Assembly (NCBI GenBank): GCA_933822405.4
Contig: CAKOGP040001758.1
Coordinates: 233,945 to 297,944 of the forward strand
DNA: 64,000 nt
DNA from: Cylindrotheca closterium
Lineage: Eukaryota; Bacillariophyta; Bacillariophyceae; Bacillariales; Bacillariaceae
Direction of reading: 5' to 3'
Position numbers and translations under genes: made by a program. Shown in pieces: positions 61,977-64,000 of the stretch. A model generated the notes under the pieces. The model saw only the letters and a program-made list of their open reading frames with translations, searched no databases and had not been told where the DNA came from. Position 1 is the stretch's first letter; the number at the start of each line of letters is the position of its first letter.

Positions 61977-62820
61977 CTAAATGCCTCCAAGATTCGGCCA
62001 CTCCATTTGGTTGCTCGCCTGGTCCCAGAACATGTGTTCCAACTTACAGCACATATTGAAGTGTTCCTCCATTTCCTTCAACTCATCCGCAGTTGCAACC
62101 TTGCATTCAGCGTCGACAAGCTTAATGTACGCTTTTACTTTTCCTTCAACGTCGTCTCCTCCGTACATGTCAATCCACGCGTCAAATTGTGGTGGGCGAT
62201 TAATGCTTTACATGTTAAGAGCAACAACATGACACGAACGTCAGGTGTTAGCCATATACAAATGAAATGACGCTTCAAATAGTTCAAAGATGTCTTGATA
62301 CAAGCGAATCGGTCCCACTGCGTACATGTCTGCGCAATCCGCCAGTACAAACGTACCATTCACCAAGTCCCTCACGAAGTTTCAGCAAGCACTTTCTTCC
62401 AACGTGCATGTAAACCCAGTGGCAAGGAAGAAGGGCAGCTAGTCCTTGTTTGTGCGATCTAGTAGCCACGACGCGCTTCAAGTATGATGTATACAGCAAA
62501 GTATGAGGCATTTGCTCTGCTCCCTCTGCTGAGATGATGTCCCACTCCTTGAACAGCGAGTTGTGCAGCATCATTTCCGCTTCTATAGCTCCAATTGCGG
62601 AAGCCTGCAATTGCTTGGAGTCTTCTTCGGAGCCTGCAGATTCTGCCAGGCGACGAAGGCAGTAGGCAAAGTCACGAACAAGATACAATGCATCCTGTAC
62701 GATATAGTGCTTAAAACTGTCGTTGGAAAGTGTTCCGTCGACCATTCCCACCAAAAACGGATGCTTCTCGGTAGCAGCGAGCATCGATGCAGCACTGTCC
62801 CAAAGTTGCTGAGCAGACAT
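61977..62820 (-). CDS. tenA: TenA/THI-4 family protein, tandem copy 3, two exons
   Basis: Exon 1 (62820-62357) and exon 2 (62205-61977) give 230 aa. Splice sites lie at the same points as in the other copies. It differs from them by three separate single-codon insertions, at YLVRDF, DIISAEG and HVGRKC, all keeping the frame. It also changes EEELKEM to ADELKEM. The catalytic-type motifs remain. The intron acceptor region is more diverged. It is the most divergent copy, hence probably the first to split off. Confidence 0.85.
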
Positions 62821-62922
62821 TTGCAGATGAGTTTCAAAGATTTATATCAGACAACAATATTATTGGTACGTTCTCAATCGAAAAATGTTTCCCACCGTCA
62901 GGCCATCGGATCCCCATCAAAT

Positions 62923-62959
62923 GGCCTCAGGCGCACAACTCCAAGCATGTGCTTCGTCA
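62923..62959 (-). promoter_or_regulatory. Conserved 37-bp promoter block, TenA copy 3
   Basis: Found 103 bp upstream of the start codon. It differs by a few bases, one of which turns the CACGTG of copies 1 and 2 into CATGTG. Confidence 0.5.
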
Positions 62960-63089
62960 GCTGAGATCCAGGTTTGCGTTTTGAGTCACGCGCTAAACAC
63001 GCGCCGAAGTCCCGTTGCATAGACTTTTGATCACTACAGCACCTGGTACTTGTCTACCACCACGAGCCGCGTAGTCCTCCTGCGACCCT

Positions 63090-63490
63090 CAATTTTCTGC
63101 TCTTCCACCAGCACTAGTAGTGGTGCCATCAGGTCCACTTGTTGTTGTGTCGCTATCGTAGCAGAATAGTTGGTTGGTGGCCCGTGTCCTTCACCACGAC
63201 CACGTTCCTCAGCACGATACAAGGAGATCTGGAAGCAACAACACTCTCTTCTTCCCCCTCCTCATCCTCCTGGTGCACTCGATGATGATACTGGTAGTAT
63301 TAGTACTACGAGCACTTCATGTTTTCAACTGCGATATTCTTGATTTTGTGAGGTAAACCAAATATTATCTTCTCATGAACGTACCGATAGCCAAGTGGCT
63401 ATGATTGCAAGAATTGTTCATGACGATTTGCTCGCTACCGGTAAGACCATGAAGTGAAAAAGCGTAACTGCAGTGTTCTTGTCGAGGTTT
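63090..63490 (-). pseudogene. Relic of the 5' end and promoter of a DUF1566 gene
   Basis: Matches 56380-56720. The coding part shares ggtccacttgttgttg, tcgctatcgtagcagaatagttg and the signal-peptide end; the promoter shares tgtgaggt, tcatgaacgta and tgattgcaag. Frame is lost. In the live gene this sequence is followed by a BspA gene; here it is followed by a TenA relic. Confidence 0.75.
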
Positions 63491-63529
63491 CTAGGGGTAG
63501 ATAAAGAAGAAGTATTCGCTTAAATTACG

Positions 63530-63660
63530 ACATGCCGCCAAGGAGGTTTGGCCACTCCATTCATGTGCTCGCATGGTCCCAGAACAGGTGTTACAACTCA
63601 CAGCACTTATTGAAGTGCAATTGCATTTCCTTCCACTCCTCCTCAGTTTTAACCTTGCAT
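63530..63660 (-). pseudogene. Fourth TenA copy: decayed exon-2 fragment
   Basis: It aligns with the final part of TenA exon 2 (for example 58793-58925): atgccgccaagg, ttggccactccatt, tggtcccagaaca, acagcac, atttccttc and ctcctcagtt. A few insertions (aggagg for agg; catgtg for tggtt) and substitutions destroy the frame. No exon 1 follows. Confidence 0.8.
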
Positions 63661-64000
63661 GCAGGTGTCAGCAATAATAAACTCAGTGTATAGGTACTCC
63701 TTTAGTTCTATCCTTGTCACTAGCGGGCGTCGTGAGGAGTACATGCGGGCACACCTGGCACATTTCCCGCGCACGTTTTCGGTTGGGATGCATGATGTGA
63801 TGAAGGTAAAAGAACAGAGGGCACTATGAAAGCATCGATGAAATAGAAGCTGCAGTCGTTATAGCTAGAGGAACATATTTTGCCGTGAACTATGTCTTCT
63901 TCACTGGATAAAAGACCTTGAGAGCACGTGTTTTTTGATGAGCAATCATGATGAGAGGGGGCGGAGGAGTGAGTCCGATCAGCCGCTGAAATCGAATCAC

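Larger units (their letters stand above)
62821..64000. other. TenA copy 3 promoter, relics, and unassigned right edge
   Basis: 62923-62959 holds the third copy of the promoter block. 63090-63490 is a DUF1566 relic with promoter, and 63530-63660 a TenA relic. From 63670 to the edge I see no gene. Confidence 0.6.

Noticed and set aside
62950..62980. gctgagatcc near TenA copy 3, reminiscent of the CUGAGA of TPP riboswitches
   Set aside because: The string is on the strand opposite to the gene, is absent from the other two copies, and none of the other conserved TPP riboswitch blocks are present.
1..64000. CRISPR arrays, rRNA genes, bacterial operons
   Set aside because: No regularly spaced direct repeats, no rRNA-like sequence, and gene layout with introns is eukaryotic.

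Overview
The window looks like nuclear DNA of a diatom, most likely a pennate one. It has intron-containing genes with GT..AG introns of roughly 60-210 bp, a tRNA gene with a Pol III T-run terminator, and no bacterial operon layout. Several protein types are typical of diatom genomes: BspA-type leucine-rich repeats, an M11 gametolysin-like protease with a Pro/Thr stalk, a protein made of helicase-associated (HA) repeats, and CoDi-like Ty1/copia retroelement debris. The species is an inference; no marker gene is present.

Layout. 1-4569 (-) is one uninterrupted reading frame of at least 1523 codons that runs off the left edge. It has Cys-rich zinc-finger-like blocks and a complete DEDDy-type 3'-5' exonuclease signature. 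5.4-12.7 kb holds a four-exon secreted Cys-rich protein, a PDZ protein, a flavin reductase and a two-exon secreted protein. 10.7-19.6 kb is repeat-rich and gene-poor. It is dominated by an 895-aa orphan gene (14373-17060, -), two decayed partial copies of it, palindromes and a foldback. 19.6-42.9 kb is ordinary gene-dense sequence: tRNA-Trp, pyridoxal kinase (3 exons), an acidic protein, an HSP70-TPR fusion, a FAIM-like protein, an HA-repeat protein, a WD40 protein, an NTT-like carrier, an ankyrin/armadillo protein, an acidic protein and histidinol-phosphate aminotransferase (2 exons).

43.1-45.7 kb is a rearranged copia-type element: 94-bp direct repeats bracket an intact gag-like frame and an oppositely oriented reverse-transcriptase fragment. 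46.0-53.1 kb has a large secreted protist protein, a mannitol dehydrogenase-family enzyme and an M11 metalloprotease. 53.2-63.7 kb is a young duplication zone. It has two DUF1566/Lcl-C genes plus two relics, a BspA-LRR gene plus a relic, and three intact TenA/THI-4 genes in tandem plus a fourth remnant.

Metabolic links: pyridoxal kinase supplies PLP, which histidinol-phosphate aminotransferase uses, and the TenA array points to salvage of thiamine breakdown products. These genes are otherwise independent. Exon structures were worked out by hand from splice signals and reading-frame continuity; no transcript or homology search was run.
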